A stretch of DNA of 64,000 bases from Hanleya hanleyi (Eukaryota > Mollusca > Polyplacophora > Lepidopleurida > Hanleyidae), in assembly GCA_036873755.1 (NCBI GenBank), contig JAVTVY010020448.1, positions 1-64,000 on the forward strand, written 5' to 3'. Within the stretch, counting starts at the first letter, position 1. Every line of letters starts with the position of its first letter. Positions 53,570 to 64,000 of this stretch are shown one piece after another. Below the pieces are notes generated by a model. That model searched no databases, was not told where the DNA came from, and worked only from the letters and a program-made list of their open reading frames with translations. Both the position numbers and the translations under genes were made by a program.

Positions 53570-53998
53570 TTTCATGTAACAAAGCAATGTAAATTTAATT
53601 ATTGGCAGTCAGTGTGTCCGTGTTATGTTATATAAATTAGAAATAGATGTATCATTTGCTTGGTCAATTAATCTAGGAGCGAACATGTGAACGAGAAATT
53701 CGTAATAATTTGACCGTTTATTTAAAAATTTTATCCTTTCATAATTTTGGAATTATAGCAATCACAGAGTACTTCATATATACCCGTTTTCATTTATTTC
53801 TAGTTTGTATTATATATTTGTTCATTACTTCAGAGTGGCTCATATTGTTCGACATCGACGGTAGGACCCACAGAACAAAAAAAAACGTTTCTCTGAGAGC
53901 TTATCAGTTCCCTGAAAGTGAGCTCCAGAGGAACGTATTTCATCGGGAAGAAACATTTCTTCGCAGAGATTTTTTTCGTGGGAGGTACGTTGAACTTG
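53570..53998 (+). repeat. Direct duplication, copy 2, with candidate exon
   Basis: Second copy of 52790-53215, with the exon-like piece at about 53834-53985. It has one more A and a 23-nt insert, together 24 nt, so the downstream frame is kept. Confidence 0.8.
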
Positions 53999-54009
53999 AA
54001 CATATATAA

Positions 54010-57000
54010 GTAAAACAATGAAAAATCTTAAGTGTATTCAATTAATAATTTTAATAATGCATGTTTGTGCTTGAGGTAGAGGGGGAGGGGTGAGCATATA
54101 CGCCCAAAAAGAATTGGACGCACAATAAAGCAGTGTGCATAATGCTTAAGTTATTCCCACAAGGTCGTCTTTGCATTCACCAGTCAATATACCTTTCCAG
54201 CTTTCCACTGCTACCCAAGCGACTGTGGACAGCATTGTGCCAAATACCAAGACTATCTTTAGTTTGTGTGAACACAAATGACCTGTCTCCTTTCTTTTTT
54301 TTGTGACGCTTGTTTAATAAAATTTTCCACAGGTCAAATTAGGCAAATTTGATAGATTCACTAAAATTAACTGTTCACAATCATTATTTGATTCAATTTC
54401 ATCTGCGTGCGTGTTGAAAGACAAACGAAAATTTTCGACTAACGAAATCCAATTCCAATCATCCAAATTGGGGTGTATCCTCAAGCTTCAGTGAAAGTTT
54501 TTCTAAAGCCTATACTGATCGCTCCGTGGTAATTTACATATCAAAATACTCCCGCCGACTATCCAATTTCTGTTCGCGGACAAAACGCATAATATTCTCT
54601 CGTTTGGGCTCAATGGGCCGCTTCCACTAAACTGGGAAACAAAGGAGAGACTGCCTGTGCAGTGACTCAGGCCTTCAGCTCTGGGGAGTATTTGAGCCAG
54701 TATCCTATCTCTTAACCTAGGCGCTTATGTTGAACAAGTGAGAACTCGCACAATTTTACACATATGTAATTTATTTTTCTAGTATTAAGAAAAAAATGCC
54801 ATTTTCTTTCAATAATGGGATATGCTAGTGGAAATACAGGGAAGGTAAATCATAGCATGCAATAAATGTAAATCACAAATGAAAACTACAAGAACCTATT
54901 TCCATATACGGTTAGTGTACGTCCATGCGCACATAGTCTGTATTTCCTGTATATTGTACCATAGTGAATGAAATATCGGTCGTGGTGAGAAGTAAATAAT
55001 CTGGATGTGAAAGACAATGTGTACAGTTCTAAAGATGTGACCATAAATGTCTTATCTTCCAGAAATGCACTAAAATATATTTTTCGTGGAATAAAACGAC
55101 CGAAGTGATCAATTGAAACTGCCCCGGAAATAAGCAACTGCAAATAAACAAAAAGTATAAAATCCAAACCACTTCCATTTGAATTATGGTAGTAATAAAG
55201 CAAATGATCGGATGTACCGTGGATGCGTTCTCCTAAAGTAACTTTTGCGTACTTATTGGCTTGAAACTCAAGCTGTGTATAGACCAATAGAACAGAGGAA
55301 ACCGCTGATCATGCACTTTACTATTATTATGGCTAGACAATAAACTGACAGTTTGGCAATATTTTGTCATAATCAAGCAACACATATTAATACTCTACTC
55401 TTACCTATATGCTTACCGGAAATTAGGTTCTTTCACGTATGCTGCTGTATCTAGAAATGGGACTTTATTGCACAATCATGTGTTGATTGATAATAATTTT
55501 ATAACAAAATATAAACACCATGAAGAAATATGCATGCACGAAGAAAGTTATCTGCAGAAAGGAGTCTGATTTCTCTACTTTCCAAATGACCATGCAGCAA
55601 ACAAACCTGCAATACAGAAAAAGAAAAGTGTGTTAGGTTGACCAAAATTAAAAAGTGACATTATAAAAAACACAGGTAATCAAATATTTGGCTATGTTAT
55701 GGTAAAGTCTCCTATAAACGATAGGTGGTCATAAAAAAAATATACCGGTCTCAGCACATTGCCGAGAAAATCAGTTCAATCGAAAACGTTAAAAGTACCT
55801 GAATGAAGATGCAATGGAAATCCAGACCTTTTTCCACTTTCTCGAGTAGCGATGTCCAAAATTCCTTATCAGGATCACCCACTATTTTCTCGTAAAAATT
55901 ATTCTTTCATGGCACTCACCAAAGTATAGAGGAACTTGTTAAAGGATCGTGAATAAAGCCTTTTCGTCTTTAATCTGGTATATATCACCATGAACGTTTC
56001 AACACAGCAGTAATTTTTCCTGCCAGGCAGGAGCAGTCCTCAATCGGCTTTTCCCCGCTGGGTATATCAACGGCAGACTGAATGGTAGGCCACGTGCGTA
56101 TACTCGTTACAACACATATAACGGAAGTGGGAAGATGTGCCGACATACTGACAAAGCCACATGACTCCACAGCATACCGAAAGAGGCTGTTTTTTTATCC
56201 GACAGACACGTAGAATAAAACTCTTAACCACGAAGAAAACACTTAATATACTCTATTACATGGACAGAAAATTATTAACTATGGTTCCACTATCATAGCT
56301 AGATGATTGTCATTTTCATAGATAAATTTTACAGCGACTTCCCGTAATCTCAACCAATAAAACAAACACGGAAGGCAGTTAAAGTGTAACTTATTTTCCC
56401 TATATTAAACCCATTTTCACATTCGCTGAGAGCGCTATATTTTGGTCCACACTGCCACAGCTGAGAGCTAAGGCATGGCCTATTCATCCATGCAGTGTGT
56501 ATTTCTGCACAGCTGAACACGTGCGATCGTCTTTTGTCAGCCGACAATCGTTTTCTTTCAAACGACGACGTCTTCTGCCGAACAGCGGCACCTTCGGCAG
56601 TCTTCGGGTGATCGTTTTTTTTTCATCGTTTGCTACACAAAAGACGATGGTGCAAACGATGGGTGTTGTAGCTGAACGTTTTTTCCCCCATCGTTTAAAA
56701 CGTCTCAACAGCGTATGATGGATACAGTCCCCTGCCGGACGACCAGAAAATTCAAAAGAGATAATCGTCTCACAGTGCGGGGTCCCTAATTGAAGAACTA
56801 GGCCTCTACCGGGATATTTTCTTAAACCCTGATAGTGAGGATACATGATAACTACTTAGCTTTTAATGGGATCTGTAACCCTCTGTACCGGTGTAAATAA
56901 TATCAGCAATTTAATATGGCATTTGCAGACAAATATTTTTATCATGTGGCATATTGCTGGAAAGCTCGGAGTTCCGCCTGTGAAATGACGCCAACGATAA

Positions 57001-57915
57001 AAAAGACATCTTCGATTCCCCCAAAGTCATGCCAATGTCGACACCAGTTTGAAACTGTCAAAAAGGCCGGTACAAATGGAGGGAGTTATGAAAGACTGGG
57101 CAAAAAGAAAAGGCCGAAAACCAGCCACATTTATGCTATAGGCGGGGTAAAGATATTGATGAAATAAAAAAAATTAAACATCTGACCAAACGGTCAATGC
57201 TTCCAGATGAAGGTTTTCGCTGGCCCGGAAAGGGAAATTTCGACCTAAAAATCCAAGACTTCACCTGCACATATTAAAATATCCCACGAATACTAGGTAA
57301 AAAAAACACGGGCAAGTAGAAGTCGGAGTTTTCATCAGTCTCGGTAAACTCAGATATAATATCACGGGGCCACCAAAATTATTCAAGACTTACAAGATCT
57401 AACACATTATGAACGCTTAAAAGCCTTTCGACTTCCGACCTTAAAACAACATGGTCCAAACTATTTTTTCACAATTTTGGCTTTGTTAAGCATGTTTTCG
57501 ATGGAAAACACAGCGGTACGGTTCTCTGTGCCATATAAACAGAACAAATATCGTCGAGGGTCGGATATGGTGCAAATTACGTTAGAAAATGACGAGAAGT
57601 CTGTGCAGCAGTATAAATAATTTTCAAGCGAGGGATTCAGCTGGCAATCGAACCGGAGTTAAAATTGCCAAACGAAAATAAGAAAAATCACTGAAAAATG
57701 GTACCGCCAATGCTCAGATTCGATCCTATTGAATTTCAGCACTATGGTGATCAACTGATTCCCTTGAGTAAACATTAATGCCCATATAGACCTATCTGAT
57801 TCTGGTTGGCTACATTTTGAGGATTGTAAATAGGAAAATTCCCCAAGGGCTCTTTTTCAGCACTGAGCTGTTGTTTGATGTTGAAATTATTAATAATTGG
57901 TATGAAAAATTGATA
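54010..57915. other. No gene seen
   Basis: About 3.9 kb without a convincing frame, RNA or element end. A TCGTTT/AAACGA-rich stretch lies near 56545-56705. Confidence 0.4.
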
Positions 57916-57919
57916 TTGT

Positions 57920-58135
57920 TATTCTGGAATCGACCGTCGTGGTGAGTCGCTCGACAGTCGATTCCAGAATCAGTCGTCGCGACTGCTGATTCTGGAATCA
58001 GTCGTCGTGAGAAATGATTATACAATTGGATGTTGTTGAGTAAGTGGTGATAACGGGCGATTTCAGAATCAGCCGTTGCGACGGATGATTCTAGAATCAG
58101 TCGCCGTAACAGATGATTTTGGGATCGGCTGGCAG
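57920..58135 (+). repeat. Minisatellite based on GATTCTGGAATCAGTCGTCG
   Basis: About seven imperfect units of 24-30 bp, several containing the palindrome-like GATTCTGGAATC; a spacer near 58010-58050 interrupts it. Confidence 0.75.
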
Positions 58136-59430
58136 GTGATGTTTGTTGACGTTGCACATGTACTAAAACGAACGCAACATGTAGCACAACATTTCAGCTC
58201 TATTGCAGTCTCTATTGACGTCAATTTGTTGAAGCATTCAGGCATTCATTTCGATGCACGAAGCTACTTTTATGAAGTCGTGCAACTCAATTCGATTCTT
58301 CGTTTATATGGGCCCGTCCGCGTGAAGATAGAGATAGCAGAAGAAACTAAGTCAATATTCGTTTGAAATCATCGAATAGATACATTTATCGATTTTTTTA
58401 TTAGTATATGTTTCTCATACATGACCAAAAAATGAAACAAAACAAAAGTTGGACGCAGGAACAGACTTTTCAAAAATACTCAATCTCATTATACTATAGT
58501 CTGTCCATTTTAATTAGTCATCTTTGGAGCTTGTCACAAATCAGTAGGCTACTCTACATATTTTTTTCTTTTTATCATCATGTAGAACAAGCTAAAACTC
58601 TAGAAAATGACCACTATTACTCTTTGATATCGGAAATATATCACAGTTGAAATAACTTTGCAATTCTCTCCATATAAAACTCCAGTACAATTGTTTCAGA
58701 TACCGGGCCTCAATTACATACTATTAGGGAAACTTCATAATGTATTCGTATTCGCCTAGCACAAAGCTCAGCAATACCGTCAATTGATGCAATATATTTA
58801 ACAATACTGAAAAATTACTGAAAGCTTGCATTTGCACTCCAACGAATGTCATAGGCTCATTCAACCATGTCGCCAAAGTAATTTCTGTCTATCTTAGAAA
58901 TAATTTTTTTGAAGATTTCATTGTAAGAAATTGTCTATCATCCTTTCGGAAAACATAAACATTTGTTCTATTTATCGCAGACCTTTTCAACAAATTGTTG
59001 TCTATCGTGTTCGTGAAAGACGTGTGCCTTGTCAAACATGTGTACAACTTCAAAACATGGTTTGAGGATGCGGCAAAACCGTTCCATGTTCTACAAGTCA
59101 AGCGCCATTTCAAATTCAGTAAAACAAAATAGGTAGAAACTATTTTTATGTAATCGGTTCTATTGCATATCTCTAAAATTCTGAATTGTCAGTACTGTTT
59201 TGACAAGCATGACTCATTTACTCCAAACAGAAATTTAATAGCAATAATGTAACATTTGTGAAATAGAATATAGGAAAGCCATTAAAAGTGCAACAAAGAG
59301 GTACGGTAATATAAAATGTTTAGAATCCAATATCCATGTTTTTACAGTGTGCATTTATTGTAATGTAGCTATATGTAATGATCATGGCTTGAGGCAAACA
59401 ATCTCAACAAATGTTTTGTGATACATTTAG
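58136..59430. other. No gene seen
   Basis: AT-rich, only short frames. Confidence 0.4.
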
Positions 59431-59516
59431 GTAAGGTAGTATTCTACTATAAGAAGAGTGTACCAGACAAGACATGGTTACCAGACGAAGACAAAGACGG
59501 CATTGTCATATTCAAA
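59431..59516 (+). other. Candidate 86-nt exon
   Basis: ACATTTAG precedes and GTAAGC follows. With one base carried over from exon B (52365) it reads GKVVFYYKKSVPDKTWLPDE then DKDGIVIFK without stops. Phase fits the donor at 52366; family unknown. Confidence 0.3.
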
Positions 59517-61197
59517 GTAAGCATTATTCATATGTTTACGCAAAGTCAATCTGTTGGCTCTAAATATCATGGAAAATGGGTTCTATAGTATAAGAAGATG
59601 AGAGGAACACTACTGTGATCTAATTTAATTAAATAATTACATAACAAAATTATTTGCTTATCTTTCTGGGTGAAATTGGTATAAAATTAGCGGCGCCAAA
59701 AATGTTTAATATGCAGACACTTTTTTCTTCAATATATGTACGCAACTTGGATATAAAGTAATGTAAATGATCGGTTGACCATGTGACGTACTCTGAATAT
59801 GGAGACTCATGCAATATTAACTCGATTATTGTTTGATTGGATAATGTATATTTTAGACCAAATTTACATTTTATGTAAATACGGTGAAACTGGAATTTGA
59901 TAATCAAATCTGAAAACTAAAAATAATTTACTATATAATGAATGGTGCTGAACCATGGCACCGGAAAGATTAGATTTTTTTTTTAATTATATATTTTTAG
60001 GATGAAAACTATGCCACTTTTAAGTGTATGCTATATGATTTGAATTCTTTGTGTTTCAATGTCTTTCTTTTCTTTCGGTTTTAGTGTTCTGTTATACGAT
60101 TTACATGTATTTTGTGAATGTAGTATTGACCCGTTGAAAGTAACTGTATTTACACCGGGAAATGGCTGAATGTGTGACGATAGCATCTGTACGAGTCATT
60201 TGTAAGGGACTGGGTGACCAAGTTGAAAAGAAGAGATATCTTACATCGTTTGCAAAAAAAAGGCTATTCCATATGCTGCCTGCAGGACACTCACTTTGAT
60301 TCCGACTTAGAACAGACAGTATACATTCTGAATGGGGTTCTGATACGTAATAGGTTATTGTCTTAGTCTTTGTGCCGCTGAAAAAACTCAGGTCTTGACC
60401 CATTGTTATCCCCAGACTTCGCTATTGCCATTCTCGCGAGCCACTGTATCAATCGATAGTTTAAAAACCCTCTCGTGATTCTTACATGGAGTATGAACCC
60501 TGATTGACATATATTTCGGCATTGTCCGGTGGTGACTGTCCTTCTGAACGACATTAGCGAATGATTTAGATCAGTTAATATTTATCTCTATTTATCTGAA
60601 AGTGTGCTGCTACTTGGAATGAAAGAAAATAATTATATATTTAATAAAAAAACAAAAACAGAAAACAACCCCCCCCCCCCATATCAATGCAGATCAGAAG
60701 CAGAAAGAACTTTTGTATAATATCGAACAGTTTATTTTTCGGAAAAATTGTGAATACCAAAAGTTTGGTAACTGTGGAAAAGATTTTTCCCGATTAGTAC
60801 GCGATTATATGACTGTATGGCTACCTTAAAAGATCACTGTAACCCAGAAATCGATGGGCCTTAGAAAAGGATCAGTATGCTTGTTATTCGTTTTCCTTTC
60901 CTCTTTGTATTTCTTTATAGTTTTTTTTAAATATGCGTGTGTTTCTCCCTTCTTCTTGTGTTAAATTGTCTTGTATTCTTCTGTATGATTTATTGTGGCA
61001 AAATAAATTTCATCAAAAAATATATAAGCGCAAATCTCTTATTTCCGCGGTGGGTGTGGACGGTAATGGGGGGGGGGGGTAGAGGTAGTGAACGGATGAC
61101 GTCACATACGGTTCAAAGGTCATTCATTTCTCGTCACGTCACTTCCGGTGTCAATCTCCACATGCACAGTCAGGAAATAGTACAAAAAAGTCCTTTT
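59517..61197. other. No gene seen
   Basis: AT-rich; poly-C near 60670 and poly-G near 61068. Confidence 0.4.
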
Positions 61198-61931
61198 AGT
61201 AGTATATAAAACGTAAATCCATTAGTATTGAAGCTCGTTTGGTTAAGTGCCTGCTGAGACGACCCGCCTGTGTGTTTTTATGTCTGCTCGCTAACCAATG
61301 ACATCAAGAAATAATTGTCCAGCACGGGAATTCTCCACCTGTCAATCAGACTACATCTCAGCTCGCATTGGGTGCTCAGGCGACGTCAACCAGAGATAAG
61401 AATGATGCCATAGAGAATACACTGCCGATTGCCTGCGGCCACAATAAAATGAGCCAAAATAGAATTTAGACCCCCGAGTGGCTCGATCTGACGAGCAGGA
61501 GTCACTCATTCCCGCGTGAGCTGGAATCGTGACCCAGAAAGACAGGCTTCACCCAACTCGCTGGGAGCGTAATCAACATGTTTTCTTTGATATGATGAAC
61601 AACACAGGGCAGTCATTTACAAATAGATATGCGATCGGGCTATGCGTTCAGCCTTACATTATATTACTCAAGATCGATCAACCGGTAGCAGACCAGTTCA
61701 ATTTTAACACCAGCTCCTGCACGTGACCCTAAATGACTTGATCCGTAATGTCATTCCTGTATCATGGAAGAGACAGGGGACTATTTTTTCGGTGAAGGGT
61801 TATCCTCGGAAGTAAGCGCATCACCGTCGGAAGCAACCTCGACAGGATGTGAGTTCATCCGTGACGTCATGACGCCCATTTAAACCCCATCCACCGAAAA
61901 ATACTAATGGATTTACACTTTTTATACTACT
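61198..61931. mobile_element. 734-bp element with ~33-bp inverted ends
   Basis: AGTAGTATATAAAACG and TAAATCCATTAGTA at 61198 match the inverted TACTAATGGATTTACAC and TATACTACT ending at 61931. No coding capacity, no clear target duplication. The AGTAGTA start recalls the Polinton's AGTAGTAATG but similarity stops there. Confidence 0.5.
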
Positions 61932-62236
61932 TTCTCCTCACCATCTGAGGAACGACATATTTTCCAAGCAATATCGGGTCGGATGTTGAGTGAATCCCGC
62001 TGCAAAAAATACACATCCCTGGGTCTTTTTCCATGGAAAAGACTCTCCCAACAAGTGTGTGTTACGAAAATAAGTCTTAGGTGTACGAGTATGCACAGCG
62101 GATTAAAATTTCTAATGGGGGATATTTCCTTGATGAGAATCCAATATACCAGTAAAAAGGTCAAATCAAATTTAAGCAATATTTCGTTCTGAAACTTCAT
62201 ATACATATGCTACGTACATGCATTAATTTTGAACAG

Positions 62237-62406
62237 AGTGCACCAAAAGGAGAGCCGCCATCCATGGATCCCGACTTATCCAGAGTTCGCGACATGGAAG
62301 GCGACTTCCAAAAGTTTGTCGAGTCTGGACTAGTTAGTACACTGGAAAAGAAGTGGTGGTTGGACTTTCTGGACTCGTTAGAATCTGACCTAGGTTCAGC
62401 AAGAAG
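62237..62406 (+). other. Candidate 170-nt exon
   Basis: TTTTGAACAG precedes SAPKGEPPSMDPDLSRVRDM, then EGDFQKFVESGLVSTLEKKW and DFLDSLESDLGSAR; AAGGTATAC follows as donor. Amino acid use looks coding. Not recognised. Confidence 0.3.
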
Positions 62407-63114
62407 GTATACTGATATATATTTTTCAGATTCTTCAGAAAGGTTAATTGGAGGGGTGTTCGTACATCCGAAAAAACATAATTAAGTGTCCAGTTTATAT
62501 ATATTGTAAGAGAGTCTAACGCGAGTTTCAAAATAATTGAAATTCTTAATTAAGACACCAACCCAAAAGACTGGAACCATCAACAACCTAAACATTGTGA
62601 TTGAGAGTATATATAACTCTAATAAATATATCTACTCATGGTTATGCACGTCTCGCTACATAAGAAGAGTCAATTTTCATGTCTCTGGGGTGTACAAATC
62701 AGAGAGAGAGAGAGGGAGAGAGAGTAGAACCGGTCATAGCCTGTTAAACAGTTGAATTCATAATTGCGAGGTTCTCTAGAAAGTTTTACGATTCGATAAT
62801 CAGGGTAAACCTGTTACGGTTAAATTACTAATGCGTGACGTAATTTTGGGTCTCCTAATTAATTTCCGGTTGAGATCTTTTTCTTTATTTGCCGATTTGT
62901 TCTTTACTGGAGATCTTTACCACCTTAAGTAAGTCCCATTAAAATTAATAGTGCGTTTATCATCACCGCCCGCCCCCAAATTTGCCTTGGCCCCAACATT
63001 CGTTGTATTGTTTTTATAAGCCAGAAGTTGTTATGCAAAGTGTCCTATTTCACGAGCTTTTCGTCGGAGATTGGGGTTAATTCATAGTCCGTGTAACCTT
63101 GCACAGTTCAATTT

Positions 63115-63360
63115 TCCTTTTTCGTTTCTCAAAATAAAAAATTGAAATTTGTCAGCCAATTTTCAATTTTCGTTTCTGTAAAGTCAAAATCGAAATTCGA
63201 CAGTCAATTTTCAATTTTTGATTTTGGGATTACAAAAACAAAAAACGAAAATTGAAATTTGACATTCAGTTTTCAATTTTCGTTTTTCCTTTCGCTTCAC
63301 GCAAAAATGAAAACAAAATATTGAATAATGTGTCCGATTTTCGTTTTTTAATTTTAACTT
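63115..63360. repeat. Degenerate tandem AT-rich repeat
   Basis: CAATTTTCAATTTTCGTTT and AAAATTGAAATTTGACA alternate at ~60-70-bp steps, partly as inverted pairs. Confidence 0.6.
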
Positions 63361-63560
63361 TGACATGCCAATGTCAAGTTCGCATGTGGAAGGGTTATGA
63401 CGTGACTTCCAGTATGACGAGTAGAATAGAAAACGCAAATCGTGTCGTATAAGAGGTGTGGAGCATGAAAGGCATGTGGCCCACCAGGCCATCCTCGGGA
63501 GCCAGTGCATCAATCGATTTATTAGGGTATCTACACTTTTAAAACGCTTATGTTAGATTT

Positions 63561-63718
63561 AACATCTAGAGTGTTGGAGGAGGGAAAGGACCTAGAAAGT
63601 GTTATATTCACCACTTGTTCAGTGTTGGATACAACAGCGTAAATGCGGCATTTAACACTTATATGTTGTAAATAAAATACTTTCTAAATGCTTTCCCTCC
63701 TTCAACAATTTAGATGTT
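63561..63718. mobile_element. 158-bp MITE-like inverted repeat
   Basis: AACATCTAGAGTGTTGGAGG with AGGGAAAG is matched inverted by CTTTCCCTCCTTCAACAATT with TAGATGTT. Arms ~40 bp, imperfect. Confidence 0.55.
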
Positions 63719-64000
63719 ATCCACTTCCTTGGTTAGTTTTCCACAGTAGTTTGGGATAAAAATAGATCAAGGGGTATCCTCTAAAGGAAACCAAGTAGTG
63801 AAGAGGCTCAGCTAGCTCATTGCGCCAATCCACTGCACGGTTTGAGATGTGACATCGCTAGCATAACTACTTTGATGTCCGGCTGAAATCGACATCGAAA
63901 GTCAACGCAAAAACCGTCGGCTTGGGATACCATTCGAAATGTTCGAGGTTGAGGCAACGAATCAAGAACCCACTCGAATCACCAAAAATGTCCAGGTAAA

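Overview
The window is animal genomic DNA: AT-rich, intron-containing and dense in decayed transposable elements. A dispersed ~285-bp SINE-like repeat ending in GATATAGCTGAAATATTG, Gypsy LTR elements of the Gmr1 gene order, SGNH-hydrolase and DUF6589-like retroelement or transposon genes, and BEN-domain exons together suggest a mollusc, perhaps a marine gastropod. That placement is inference. No ordinary host housekeeping gene is recognisable; most open frames here are element genes or their relics.

Layout. 1-3.9 kb: two copies, spaced 2,828 bp, of a segment with a BEN-domain exon; the first copy is broken, the second open. 5-14.3 kb: tandem repeats, SINE-like copies and a 355-bp MITE. 14,319-29,187: a complete 14.87-kb Polinton/Maverick-type (adintovirus-like) element with a perfect 6-bp target duplication (CATGTA), AG...CT ends and ~0.73-0.81-kb terminal inverted repeats (TIRs). 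29-40 kb: relics, including an OTU-like fragment, a DUF6589-like exon, a hAT-like element and an SGNH pseudogene. 40,057-46,745: a dead Gypsy retrotransposon on the minus strand with integrase before reverse transcriptase. 46.7-64 kb: retroelement tails, a second DUF6589-like exon, duplicated candidate exons, minisatellites and small MITEs.

The Polinton is the centre of interest. It has an intact 1,294-aa protein-primed-type family B DNA polymerase, an adenovirus-type cysteine protease, a protein combining a CARD with a PC4-like ssDNA-binding domain, two RING-finger proteins and one basic protein. I find no integrase, packaging ATPase or capsid gene in it. Each TIR has an NRF1 palindrome, a CRE palindrome, an array of 15-18 YY1-type motifs (AAGATGGCGGC) and a TATA box, so both ends fire inward with the same promoter: polymerase from the left, CARD-PC4 from the right. 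The two RING genes and the basic gene lie in a repeat-rich inner region and each is followed within 18-52 nt by a perfect histone-type mRNA 3' stem-loop plus a purine-rich element like a U7 snRNA target. The end genes and protease show no such signal; AATAAA-type signals are seen for some of them.

Reading of the system (inference): replication genes sit under host-like housekeeping promoter sites, while a CARD/RING set that could touch host death or innate signalling uses replication-dependent histone-type 3' processing, which would tie it to S phase. This combination is what I would examine first.
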